In this document: positions 21,546 through 32,653 of the stretch, piece by piece
Layout of the letters: each line of letters starts with the position of its first letter
Position numbering within the stretch: position 1 is the first letter of the stretch
Source of the DNA: Galbula dea
Taxonomy: Eukaryota > Chordata > Aves > Piciformes > Galbulidae
Assembly (NCBI GenBank): GCA_013399015.1
Contig: VWZX01008616.1
Location: 1 to 64,000, forward strand
Length of the DNA stretch: 64,000 bases
Direction: 5' to 3'
Notes under the pieces: model-generated
Seen by the model: the letters and a program-made list of their open reading frames with translations, nothing else
Databases searched by the model: none
Told to the model about the DNA's origin: nothing
Position numbers and translations under genes: made by a program

Positions 21546-21943
21546 CTGCAAGGGAAAGAAATGTTAAAGCAGTAAGGCATGGCTGGAGGTTTCAGTTTCA
21601 AAACCAGCAGCTGCAGGAGAATTGAGACCAGCACCCCTGGTGTGGGGTGGGTGGTGACTGGATGTGCCACTGAGATCCTGACTGGCAGGAGGAGGAGGAG
21701 ACAGAGCCAGCCCCAAAGGATGCCACATGCCCAGAGGCAGACACCTTATCACCTTGAAATCAGGCTTTGATGGAAAAGCACTGACCAAAGAAGCAATGAA
21801 ACAGCCACTGGGGATACACTTGGGCAAAACCTGTACTCATACTCGTGGTAGTGCACCTGCTGATTACACTCTCACTTGAAGCAAAGGCTGCTTCAAATTC
21901 CTGTAATTCTTTTTGGAAGCAAGAGAAAAAGACACAAACTCAC
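21546..21943 (-). other. MAP2K4: MAP2K4 intron 6 (398 bases)
   Basis: The shortest intron of the gene in this window. Donor gtgagt, acceptor cccttgcag. No repeat was seen. Confidence 0.92.
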
Positions 21944-21995
21944 CTCTGTGAATGATTTTCAAGTTTTCTTTTAAGTGGTTTAGTGCTTTCACAGT
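21944..21995 (-). CDS. MAP2K4: MAP2K4 exon 6
   Basis: A 52-base exon: 17 codons T-V-K-A-L-N-H-L-K-E-N-L-K-I-I-H-R (212-228) plus the first base of Asp229. It ends inside the H-R-D motif, so the catalytic Asp codon is split between exons 6 and 7. Acceptor tttcctag, donor gtgagt. Confidence 0.97.
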
Positions 21996-23397
21996 CTAGG
22001 AAAGAAAAACAGATGAAAAACAACATAGCAAAATCCTAATATTCCTGTACCATTAGAGTTTTGGAGCTCCAAGAACAGAGGCAAGAAGTATTTAATATGC
22101 TGACATATCAATGCTGTAAATATTCCCTGTAATAACAGCATTTTCTCCCAATCTCTCCTGCAAACAGAAGGTGATATAAGAGGAGGCATGTGCTTACAGA
22201 ACCACACACCACTTCTTGCAACCTGGAAAGATCATACTCTGGGAGAGGGGAGCAAGGGGGGAAGTTAAGCAATTTCTGATGTTCATTATCTTGAATAACA
22301 ACTTATTTCAAGCCCCATGGTGTACTTTTTCAGTAGGTAACAACTGTTCCTATTCCACTAGCTGAGCAGCAGCAGTGTGGGGAGCAGCAGAGGCTGTTCT
22401 GATTTAACCTTTCACCACCAAAGGGAAGAGACACTTCCAGAGCCCAATTTCACAGGATGATCTAAAACAACCCCCAAAAGTTCCCCATTTAATGCACTTT
22501 GCTTCTGCTGAAAAGATCATTGAAACCTATGACCAAAAGACTGCCTTGAAGAGGATAGCTAGAGGGTGCTGATGTTGTACTGTGTTCTGAAGCTGTTCTA
22601 CTGTAAGGATGAAATCTAGAACTGAGGAACAACTCCCAAAGACTTCCTGCTTGCCCAAACCCATGTTCAAGTGTTTAGGTCATTAAAAGCTCTGGCAGGC
22701 TCTAGGGCAGCTGAAGTGCTGTCTCCTCACCACCCATTCTGCTTCTCCAGTGCAGGCTTCTGCTCTGGCAGCAGCAAATACTACATCTCTCTGAAGCATC
22801 AACTGATTTTTAGACAGGCCCATGGTGGGATGAGACTGGATGGTGTCCTTGGACCTGAGCTTCAGCAACAGAGAGCCTGCTAGGCTCAGTGTTTGGATCT
22901 TAAGTTTAAATCCCAGCCAACCCTACCAGAAGCTTCTGTCAGCACCCTCAAGAAGATGAAGCAGAAGCTCTTCAACCTGGGGTAAAAAATGAATGCCCAG
23001 TCCCTTGTTCCTTTTACAAACAAGGGAAGAGGAGACAGCTCAGCTAGTTATCATGCCCTGGGATAAGACAACCTGCACACATCTCCCACTGATGCCACCA
23101 CCAGCACACAGGCAGCGATCCCTGAGGAGGGAACTGCTCTCGGTGCTAATGTTCAAGCAGACAGAGCAAGAAGCTGGTCCTAGGGTCTCTTCATGACCTG
23201 ATTACAGACTCCTGGACCTGCTGTTCTCTCATGCAATATGCCATGGAAAAGTTAAGAGTATACTTGAGGATCATTCCAAGCATGGTGCAACTCACCAGCA
23301 GCAGTTCTGCTGCATACAGACTGAGCAGCTTGCTCACATGTGATTATCATATCAGCTTGGAAAACAAACACAGAGAAAGGTTTAACAAAATACTCAC
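21996..23397 (-). other. MAP2K4: MAP2K4 intron 5 (1,402 bases)
   Basis: Donor gtgagt, acceptor tttcctag. No recognisable repeat or RNA gene. Confidence 0.88.
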
Positions 23398-23517
23398 AGC
23401 TAAAGTGATTTTGCCTAGGATTTCTTCTGGAATAACATCATCTAATACACTATATACATATTTGTAAAACTTATCAAACGAGGTAGACATGAGCTCCATA
23501 CAGATCCAACAGTCACC
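23398..23517 (-). CDS. MAP2K4: MAP2K4 exon 5 (hinge region)
   Basis: A 120-base, 40-codon exon, phase 0 at both ends (172-211). It starts G-D-C-W-I-C-M-E-L-M, where the Met after I-C is the gatekeeper residue by analogy with MEK1. It continues S-T-S-F-D-K-F-Y-K-Y-V and ends P-E-E-I-L-G-K-I-T-L-A (helix E). Acceptor tttccag, donor gtgagt. Confidence 0.97.
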
Positions 23518-23621
23518 CTGGAAAGAGAAAAGCAGCTGTGTTACTGGCACAATAACAACAAGAAACCAAAATCCAGAAAGCATAAAGAGATCTCTTGAAT
23601 CCAATAAAATACACTAATAGC

Positions 23622-23899
23622 AACGTTTTAGCAGTGAGAGGACAAGAGGAAATGGCCTCAAGTTGCACCAGGGGAGGTTCAGATTGGATATTAGGAGCAA
23701 TTCCTTCCCAGCAAGAGCTGTCAGGCATTGGCCCAGGCTGCCCAGGGCAGTGGAGAAGTCACCAGCCCTGGAGGGGTTTAAAAAACATCTAGCTGTGGTC
23801 TTTAGGGCCATGGTTTAGTGGCATGGTGGTGACAGGTTGATGGTTGGACCTGATGATCCTAGAGGTCTCTTCCAACCTTACTGATTCTGTGCTTTGACA
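23622..23899 (+). mobile_element. CR1 LINE 3'-end fragment (antisense to MAP2K4)
   Basis: A clear CR1 tail: 'agaggaaatggcctcaagttgcaccaggggaggttcagattggatattagga', 'cccaggctgcccagggcagtggagaagtcaccagccctggagg', 'atggtttagtggcatggtggtgacaggttgatggttggacctgatgatcctagaggtc'. It begins about 105 bases beyond exon 5. Confidence 0.92.
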
Positions 23900-25011
23900 G
23901 GAAGGATGGAATTCATCATGAGCAATTCCAGCAATGGAAGTCTTGCCCCATATGCACCTCTCCCCACTCTATTCACCAGCAGAGGCATCTAGCTGACCAG
24001 CTCAGACATGAAATTACATTTTAGATACCTGAACCTAAATGAAACCATCTCATAAATTGTTTGGCTCTTCAGAAGTCTGCAGGCACAGTGAAACACCAGC
24101 ATTCACAGTAAGACTAAAAGAAAACTCCCTTCAGTTATGACCACCCTGCAGAGGACACAAGACATTCCACACAACACTTGGAGACATCATCTAAGCAAGA
24201 GAAAACAAAAATAAACCCAAGTATGTGGGGGGTTTGTGGATTTGCATCTTGTAGTTAAACAATTTAAACACAGAAACTTGTAAACCCTACCAGTACCTGT
24301 GTTAAACCAAGCTCAGCTTCACTCCCACAGGAGAGGAGGCTCTCTCCTCAGAGCTGTAAATCCACCTGCTCACAGAGGATATGGTGAGGGCTGAGAAATG
24401 CATCCCCAAAATACAGAAGGCCTTCATCTTTGGAGTTAGTATCTATGCACCATACAGTGAGGGAGATTGGCCATGGATTGATCTTAGCCATGGGTTGATC
24501 AGAGTCATTGCAGGTTGGGTCTTTTCTTGCAGATTTTAGCTCCAGTTGAGGATGACAGAAGGCTTTAAGTGAGCTATTTCTGTACTCTCATGCACTTCAG
24601 GCAACTCTTCATTGCTAGAAACACCAAACCACTAGAAGCAGACCTTTCCTCACCAGAAACAACACATACTCATACCCATCTTCTCCAGGCTGCCTCACAA
24701 TGAGTGTTAAAACTGCATAAGCTGTCATAAGCTGCATGCAGGAAAGAGCTGATTAGTCTGTCTGCTTGTCTCACCCTGCCTAGATACCACCTCTAGCACG
24801 TGTAGGGAGCAGCAGCTTGTGCTGCCCTGGGCTGCCTGGGTGGTTCAGAGCAGGGGATATTTGCCTGGTTCTGACTAAGCTGCACATTCCTGTGACAGAA
24901 GTAGTACAGAAAAGAGAGAAACTTCCTCAAGTAGCTACCTTAGAGAAGGCAGAGCTTCCCCAACCAAACCAAACTCAAACCAAACAAATCAATGCTTATC
25001 ACTAATAGCTA

Positions 25012-25333
25012 AAGGGCAGGGAGCAAGAGGCTGGGGCCAGACTCTTCTCAGCAGTGCCCAGAGTCAGGACAAGGAGCAATGGGCAAAAAACTGCAACACA
25101 GGAAATTCCACATGAGCATAAGAAAAATATTCTTTGCTGTGAGAGTGGCAGAGCCCTGGCCCAGGCTGCCCAGAGAGGTTGTGGAGTCTCCTTCTCTGGA
25201 GAGATTCCAAACCCATCTGGAGGTGATCCTGGGCAAGCTGCTGTGGGTGACCCTGCTTTAGCAGAGGGGGTTGGACTAGATGATGCCCAGAGGTCCCTTC
25301 CAACCCCAACCCTGCTGGGATTCTGTGGAATTT
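25012..25333 (+). mobile_element. CR1 LINE 3'-end fragment (antisense to MAP2K4)
   Basis: Matches the 3' part of the copy at 13940-14784 nearly block by block ('ggccagactcttctcagcagtgccca', 'gagcataagaaaaatattctt', 'ggcaagctgctgtgggtgaccctgct', 'gggttggactagatgatgcccagaggtcccttccaac'). It therefore belongs to the same subfamily. Confidence 0.9.
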
Positions 25334-27619
25334 ATGCTAATATATGGGAATGAAATAAGCTAAAACTCCAGAGTATGAACATCCTGGAGGTGTGGCAAAG
25401 CTCCTGCTCCCATCCTGCATGCTCCAGTCACTACTGTTTGAAGCAATCTCACCAGGTTCATGTAAGTCAGGAGCAATTCTCAAGTTCTGTTTAGCTGATG
25501 GAAGAGATGCAGGATGGAAACCTGGATATAGTTTCCATCTTAAGGCCAAGAAGGGCTTTTCTACCAGTCAGAATGACCTCCTGTCAAACACAAGCCAAGG
25601 AACTGCATTCACCAAGATGTCTCCAGCCTGAATGCTTGGTTGAGCAGGAACAGAAATGCCCAGCAAAGGTACTGTCAGCCACTGCACACTGGTAGCAGCA
25701 GAGGCAGCAGTGCCACCCAGCTTAGTCTTGGGCTGCTCACACACATGTCAAGGCTGTTTTCAGCCAAGGCAGCCAGCAAACTGCCAGCAAGCATCCCAGG
25801 TGCCACCAGCATTCTGGGTGCTGCTGCTTCAGGGACAGCACATCCATCCCCACCTCCTGCCAAAGGAGGGATGCTGCCTCTCCCTTCTGAGAACAGGGGA
25901 TCTGCTCTCCTAGGAGGACTGAGCTGTCAGTGGAAGGAGAGTCTGGGTTCCCATTTCATATTGCTCCTTTGGCACCAGGCTTTTGACATCAGCACAAGGT
26001 GGAGCAGGAGCCAACATCATCTACCCAAGGGAAGTGGCTGCTATAAGCCTGAGCCCAGAAAATGTACATTTCACCCAAAACAAAGCAGAAGTCTGATGGA
26101 AAAGGTGTTGTGCCCAGCACAGAACCAGAGGCACCACGGGGAAAGAGGTCAAGCACAGTGCAGTGGGAAGAGGGCAGGACTGGTGTTTCAGAAGACATGG
26201 AGAAAGATGAGCTCAGGCTGCTAGAGAACAAAAGATTGGCCATGGGTGAATCTGGCTGAGGATCTGCTCTGATTGAAATTCCAGATGTGAAATTAGGCAA
26301 CACATGCAGAAGATTTCCCTTCTGAGCACTGGCAACAAATGCAAAGCATTGAGGTTGAAGCACTTCCATATCCCTGAGAGTGGCTCAGAGAAAGTAAGGT
26401 GGATCCAGCACTAGTGGTGTGCTTAGATCAAGTGAAACTAGAACTACACCAGACCCTTACAATCTCTGCAGTGAAAGCAAAGATGGAATTGTTCCACTGG
26501 CTGCAGGATCATTCAAAACACTGCTTCTGCTTAGATTTAATGGGAGCTGTGCTATATTCCATGTGGTTGTACTTGAACAGAGCCAGCCCCCTGCAGCCCA
26601 AGAATGCCAGAACATCACTGACCACCTGCAGCCTGGGATTTACATCCAATCACCCCAATCTTGTGTCTTCAGTTGCCCAGGTTACAAAGGCTTAGTGTTT
26701 GCACAGCAAAAGCTATCTGAAGCAAAACAACAGGCAGCATCATTAGAGCCACTATCAGAACAGGAGCTTCACAACACCCTTTGTGTCTCTTGGGGTTGGA
26801 ATGTGCAAGTTATCAAAACCTCAACCAAGTAAATCAATTGTTATCTAATGTTAATTTAAGCATGGAAACAAAATCTCTAGGTGATGAAAGGCACAAAAGG
26901 GAAGACTTGGTTTACTTGGTCTCCTGAAGTATATGTCACACAGAAATCCTGGATGTGGGCAATTATTGATCTAGTGACAGAAAAATCCAGCTGATCAATG
27001 TGAATTCATGTCAGCAAGAGAAATGAAAACAGAGGACAAACCCTTTTCAGTTCTGCAGCCTCACTAAGGCTGGAGCCAAGATTCAAAACTCTACAGGTTC
27101 TTAACTCTTCCTAGGATCTGAAAGGACTTAGCCATTGGCAAAGCTGAGGAATTTTACTGAGCACAAAAAGGGATGTCTGAGTGCTGGTCACCCAGCCCCT
27201 TTCTGATCAAATACCAAATAGTGCTGATGTGCATGGGAATGTTCTGCTTCATTGTGAACTGTGAGGACAAAACCCATCTTCATTAAAGTTTCTCTTGAAT
27301 TTATGCTCTTGGTTGCTTTCCAACAATAAAATGACAAAAGAAGCATTTTCATTTTCTCTTCCCCTTAGAGCTATTCTTCCAAAGAATGTATTTTAGTCCT
27401 TATTGGGTATTAAATTACCAGATGCTAATGCACATCTTGTAGGGATTCCAAAAAAATGCCCAGGAACACCCTGCAGATTTCATTCAAAATGCTGCTGCCC
27501 ATCTCCAGGACACAGACAAAACCTGCTGAACCAGCAACTGGGCTGCTTCAACTTCTCAGTGCAGACTCCTGACTTCCCAGTCAATAACCAAGCAAAGATG
27601 TCCCAAAGATGCCACCCAG

Positions 27620-28275
27620 CTGGAATGTAGCTTGGCAGAAAGGGACCTGGGAGCCTTGGTGGACACTAAGTTGAACATGAGCCAACAAGGTGCCTGTGCT
27701 GCAAAGAATCTAGCAGTACCCTAGGCTGCATTAAGCAAAGCACAGCAGGTCAGGGGAGGGGACCCTTCCCTTCTGCTCTGCACTGGGGAGGCTACATCTG
27801 GACTGCTGTGTCCAGTGCTGGCTTCCACAGTACAGGAGAAACATGCTCATCCTGGAGAGACTCAATAAAGAGCCACTAAGATGACTGAGGGACTGGAGCA
27901 CCTCTCCCATGAGGAAAGACTGAGAGCTGGAATTGAGGGAGCCTGGAGAAGAGAAGGCTTGGGAGGAGCTCATCAGTGAGGAGATGGTGCAGAGAGGACA
28001 AAGCCAAGCTCTTTCCAGCAGCACCAGGACCTGAGGCAACAGGCACAAACTGAAGCACAGGAGGCTCCCTCTGAACATCAGGAAACAGTTTTTCCCTGTG
28101 AGGGTGACCAAGCACTGGCACAGGTTGCCCAGGGAGGTTGTGGAGTCTTCATCCCTGCAAATATTCAAAGGTAGTAGGACATGGTGCTGGGCAAGTGGCC
28201 CTGGGTGGCCTCACCTGAGCATGGGAGCTGGACACTGTGACCTCCACAGGTCCCTCCCAACATCCACCACTCTGT
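27620..28275 (+). mobile_element. CR1 LINE, about 655-base 5'-truncated copy (antisense to MAP2K4)
   Basis: It begins in the reverse-transcriptase C-terminal region ('cttggcagaaagggacctgggagccttggtggac'). It passes 'ctcatcctggagagactcaataaagagcc' and 'gaaagactgagagctggaattgagggagcctggagaagag', and ends with 'gctggacactgtgacctccacaggtccctcccaacatcc'. The reading frame is broken. Confidence 0.85.
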
Positions 28276-31184
28276 GACACCAGCACTGCAGGCTCATCAC
28301 AGCAGTGCACTGCAGGGAGTGCCCAACCTCTTATACAAGCTGCATCTCCACTAGCAAGAGAGAGTGAAGAATGTCATCAGCATCCCAATATCCCTCTGTG
28401 ACACAGAGAACACTTTCCCTATGGACCAAGGACTAACCATGGGGACAGGTGCCTTGAGAGAGGCCAACCCAGCCAAAGACTTCCATCAAAACAGGGTGTT
28501 GTGTGTGCAAAGACAGCAAACACCCTGCATCAACTGCCCAAGGACATGACCACAACTCCCATCATCAGAGAACCAAGGAACAGAGCAGCTCCCTTAAGAG
28601 CTGCACTAGGAGAATGAAGGTTGCTGTAACATCACAGGAAGGTGGAAGGGGGTGATGTGAAGGTCACAGCACAGGAGCAAGCAGAGCACTGTCCCACAGA
28701 GGCCCTGACTCCACCCAAAGGCTGAAACACTGTCTTCTACTTTTTCACCAGGCAATTCAATCTCATCAAATGGGTGCCAAGCAACAAAAGCAGGGTCCCA
28801 CAGCCTGCAAGCCACTTGCATTTTTTGCATTCTTAATGGTTACATTATGCACAGACACAGTAAGACCTGAAGGGTGTCCCCTGTGACTGAGGAACAAGCA
28901 GCAAGGTGTTAAGATGTTGCCTGCTGAGGGAACAAGCAGGACCAGTTCCCTGAGAAGACTTTCCAGGAGACACAACTCAAGAGAAAGAGTTGTGGAGTAT
29001 TTTTTTGCCTTTCCCAATCAAACTTTTCACACTCAGAGGCTGCCACTTGCCTGTTTGCATTTATTTTCCTCCCTGCAAGCTCAGATGCTTGTCTGGCTTC
29101 AAAATAAGACCTTGATCAGTTTTGTCCCATTTGGTTTACTCCTCTCCCACTCCCCAGTTAGGATTCAAGAGCTTGGCTTCTCTGCACCAACAGCTCACTC
29201 TGCTGGAAAGGCTTCCTGCCTTTCAGAACAGCCCAGCTGCTGGGCCTGAGCCTGCAATAATCTTCTTGCCAATCATCTGGTGGTGACAGCCACCTTTTCA
29301 GTCTTTATGCTCCTCTAACTCAACATTTAAGTGCCTCTAAAGAGGCTCAAATTGAAGCCTTTCACCTTTTAGGAGCAGGTAGAAGATGACCTCCCACCTG
29401 AAGCTCCATCCAACCCTGAAGAACCTGAATCCTGGCTCAGAACAGGCAGCCTCAAGAGGATTTGCCTTTTGGAACTGATTTCACCTTGAAATTCTGAAAC
29501 AAAGAGCTCTGTTTATGCATGCTTTGCTGTAGGACCTCCTCAGACAGGTTCAGTCTTTAGCAATGTCCCATGAGCTCTCCCACTGGATGGGGATGGTGCA
29601 GCAGGGATCTGGATCCTTCACAGTTATTTGGGAACAGATCTGCTAAGCAGACCTGGGTGGGGGAGAAAAGTTCAAAGATGCTGGTGAATTTCCCCCCCCT
29701 TTCTGTGCTTCTCTGCCATCAGTTTCCTAGCTTTAAAACAAATGTAATTAGTATCAGAACATGCAATTAATTAAGACAGAAAACCTTCTCCAAGCAAAGC
29801 AGCTCACTCTGCATACCTCTGCCTTAGGTCACTTGGAACATCACCTTGGCAGCAGGGGACCAAGGAGAGGGAAAGGTTATCTCCCTGCCAGAAGCAAACA
29901 CCACTGATGCTGGAAGGTGGGGGGAAAGGAGACTCCAAAGGCCAACATGATACAACCCAGAGTGACCTCACTGCAACCTCTCCCCAAGGAGCTCTACCTG
30001 GCTGCAGAAGGACAAGAGTTTTGGACAAGACAAAGGGTGCAGGCTGACATTTGGGTGTCAATCAAGATAGGTTTATACTATTTCTGTATTCACACTGACA
30101 TCCTGGGATGTGCCTAGAGCTGCAGAGAGGTGACAGGCTTGCACAGCTCTCAACACATGGGGCTCCTCAGCATCTGGCAAGACACTGTCTTGCCCAGAGA
30201 CTTTTCTTCACACCAGCTGACAGCCTTATTCACATTTCAGCAAAGCTGGAATGTTTCAGCCAAGGGTGAGGCTCTGCACTTGGTAGGATCTTGTACTGTG
30301 TCAACATAGACAATGCCTCCTGGCCCAAAATGGGTTTGTATTTAAACAGAGAAGAAGAGCATTAGGGAGAAGGAAGGACTCCTAATCCTTATTTTAGAGA
30401 CTGAAATGTAAAGCCAGAGGAGTGACCTGGCAAAACTACAGAGGCAGACTCTGTCTCAAAGCAGGAACTGAATATTCAGTCCCAGTTTGGGGCTTTAACT
30501 ACAACACTGCCCTTCCTTCTCTAACAGTTCGTTGGTAAAGCCCTGTGAGACCCTGCACAGTCTGCTATGCCTGATTGTAAGCAAAGATGACTGGAGGCCA
30601 GTAGGTCTCCATTTTCCATCTTCCCTGGAGTGGATGTACTGGATTTGTGCTGAAGCAGTGGAAAACTTGCAAGGCTCATGTCTATTCCTCTATACTGTGC
30701 CAGCTTCAACTGCAGAGCAGGAGCAGTTACAGGAGGAGGAATAATCCACCCCTGCAGGAGTGTTGCAGCAGCTGCTGCTCTCTGGAAGGGGGGGATGCAG
30801 TAGTCAGGTTTTTGACATTCATCTTCCCCAAAACTCCTGTTCTTGCAAGTGGACCAAACACTTGCAATCCAGAGCTGCTCACCAGCTCTATATTCCTCTT
30901 CTTGTGCCTGCACCAAACAGATGCAGTGATTAACATCATATTCCTGGCCACAAACAGCTTAAGTATGTCAGGATTAAGAGAGGTCAGCTGACATAACTTT
31001 CCACCTCTAATTCCAGCTCTGATTCTGTTATTCACCTGGAAGCATCAAGATGATTAACTCCCTCCACAGCACACACTATCTATCTGCATAAAGGGCCAAG
31101 CAAAAGGACAGTCCCCAGGCTAGCTATGGCAGATACTGCTCCTTCCAAGAACAGTCATGCCATTTTGGTGTCTGTCCCAAAAGG

Positions 31185-31560
31185 ACAGAGTAGAACTAGA
31201 AAAGATGCAGAGAACAGGAAGAAGAATAATTAAAGGTCTAGAAAGGGTTCCATGCATGACCCAGGCTGGCACCTATCAGGCTGGGAAAGACATGACACAG
31301 GGGGAATAAGGCAAGGATCCATAAAATATTGCATGGCCTGGAGAGGCTGGACAAAGATCAACTATTTACTGCCTCTCAGAATACAAAAAACAGGGGAAGC
31401 ACTAAGGGCACCACTTCAAAAGAGCAGGATGAAAATTCAGAGTGAAATAAGGTGATGGGCCTTCAAACAAGAGCTGGACAACCAAAGGAAATGCCTGAGG
31501 GAGCACCATGGATGCAAACAAATGTAGATGTGTTCAGGGGGAAATGGAATACTTTCATGG
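31185..31560 (+). mobile_element. Old, highly diverged CR1-like LINE fragment
   Basis: Weak but ordered similarity to the general amniote CR1/L3 3' region: 'agaagaataattaaaggtctagaaagggttcc', 'ataaaatattgcatggcctggagaggctggacaaagatcaactatttactgcctctcagaatacaaaaaacaggggaagcac', 'gagctggacaac'. It is much more diverged than the avian copies around it. The right boundary is uncertain. Confidence 0.55.
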
Positions 31561-31887
31561 AAAAGAAATGCAGTAAGAGTCACTGAGCACAAAGTCAGCT
31601 CATCTAGTTCAGAAGACACTCAGATGCATACAACTGAAGGCTCTGGCCAAGCATTTCACATGCTTCTGCAAGCAGCTCCTGGGGCCACTGCCAGAGACAG
31701 AACTCCCTGCTAGGAGTTTGGATCTGGTGCAGCATGGGTGCCCTTGTTTTCTTATGTAGCTGAGGGTACAAACCACAGCAAGGCAGATGCATGTCAACTG
31801 GGAGTCTCTAACAGCCTGGGTATGTACATACATCCATGCATCAGATAACCCTGGATGACTGCTACCACAGCAGCCACCTTCACTGAA

Positions 31888-32130
31888 GGGACAGAGATCC
31901 TTGAACATAGGAAGTTCCATCTAAACATAAGAACTTCTTGACTTTTGAGGGTGGGTGGAGCACTGGACACAGCTGCCCAGGGAGATGGTGGAGTCTGTCT
32001 CTGGAGACATTCCAAACCCAGCTAGATGCCATCCTGTGCAACCTCCTCTAGGTGACCCTGTTCTGCCAGAAGGGTTGGACTAGATGATCTCCAAAGGTCC
32101 CTTCCAACCCCTAACATGCTGTGATCCTCC
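31888..32130 (+). mobile_element. CR1 LINE 3'-end fragment (antisense to MAP2K4)
   Basis: A CR1 tail of the same subfamily as 13940 and 25012: 'ggaagttccatctaaacataagaac', 'ggacacagctgcccagggagatggtggagtc', 'gaccctgttctgccagaagggttggactagatgatctccaaaggtcccttccaacccctaac'. It ends about 400 bases from the exon 4 donor and is the rightmost CR1 I can find. Confidence 0.88.
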
Positions 32131-32533
32131 ACGTGGTCACACCTCACAGCCACCAACACAAACCACATTTGCAGCCAAGCTGTGCCTAGCCTGGCAGGAC
32201 ACACTCTCTGTTGGCCAGCCATGGGCTTGGAGGCACATCAAGAATAAAATGACAGGAAAGAAAGAGTGACTGAAATACAGAGAGACAAAATAATGGATGG
32301 GAAGAGCATGTACATGGCTCAGCAGCACCCAGATCCCCTGGTCTCCTGCTTAAATACCCTCGCTGAGAAACAGAGAGCTAAGAACCCCAAGAGAAATTAA
32401 CTCTCTCCTCCTGGGTGCAAGTTGGAAACTGCAGAGGAAAAAAGGCAAAACAAAAGGCCCAAAACAACAACCCAAACCTCAAAACAGGTAAAAGCCAAAG
32501 TGGGCTTTGCTGGAGGAAGTTTGGAGTGCCCAC

Positions 32534-32653
32534 CTCTCTGAAGAGAGCGCCATAGAACTGAACGATGTAGGGGCAGTCACTGCTTCTCATCACCACATCC
32601 AGGTCCATCAGAAGCTGCTTCTGCTCCTTTTCATCCACTGTGGACCGAATTCT
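32534..32653 (-). CDS. MAP2K4: MAP2K4 exon 4
   Basis: A 120-base, 40-codon exon, phase 0 at both ends (132-171). R-I-R-S-T-V-D-E-K-E-Q then L-L-M-D-L-D-V-V-M-R spans helix C; the helix-C acidic residue is Asp, as I recall for the MKK3/4/6 group, rather than Glu as in MEK1. It ends I-V-Q-F-Y-G-A-L-F-R-E. Acceptor ctctttcag. The donor after the final GAG is gtgggc. Confidence 0.97.

Larger units (their letters stand above)
23518..32533 (-). other. MAP2K4: MAP2K4 intron 4 (9,016 bases)
   Basis: The most repeat-rich intron: five CR1 pieces (23622, 25012, 27620, 31185, 31888), all on the plus strand. The donor is gtgggc, weaker than the gtgagt used elsewhere. Between repeats (23900-25010, 25335-27615, 28280-31180) nothing was recognised. 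Confidence 0.88.

Noticed and set aside
25640..26224. 194-codon plus-strand open frame in intron 4
   Set aside because: Antisense to MAP2K4, low-complexity Ser/Pro/Gly/Gln composition, and no recognised motif.
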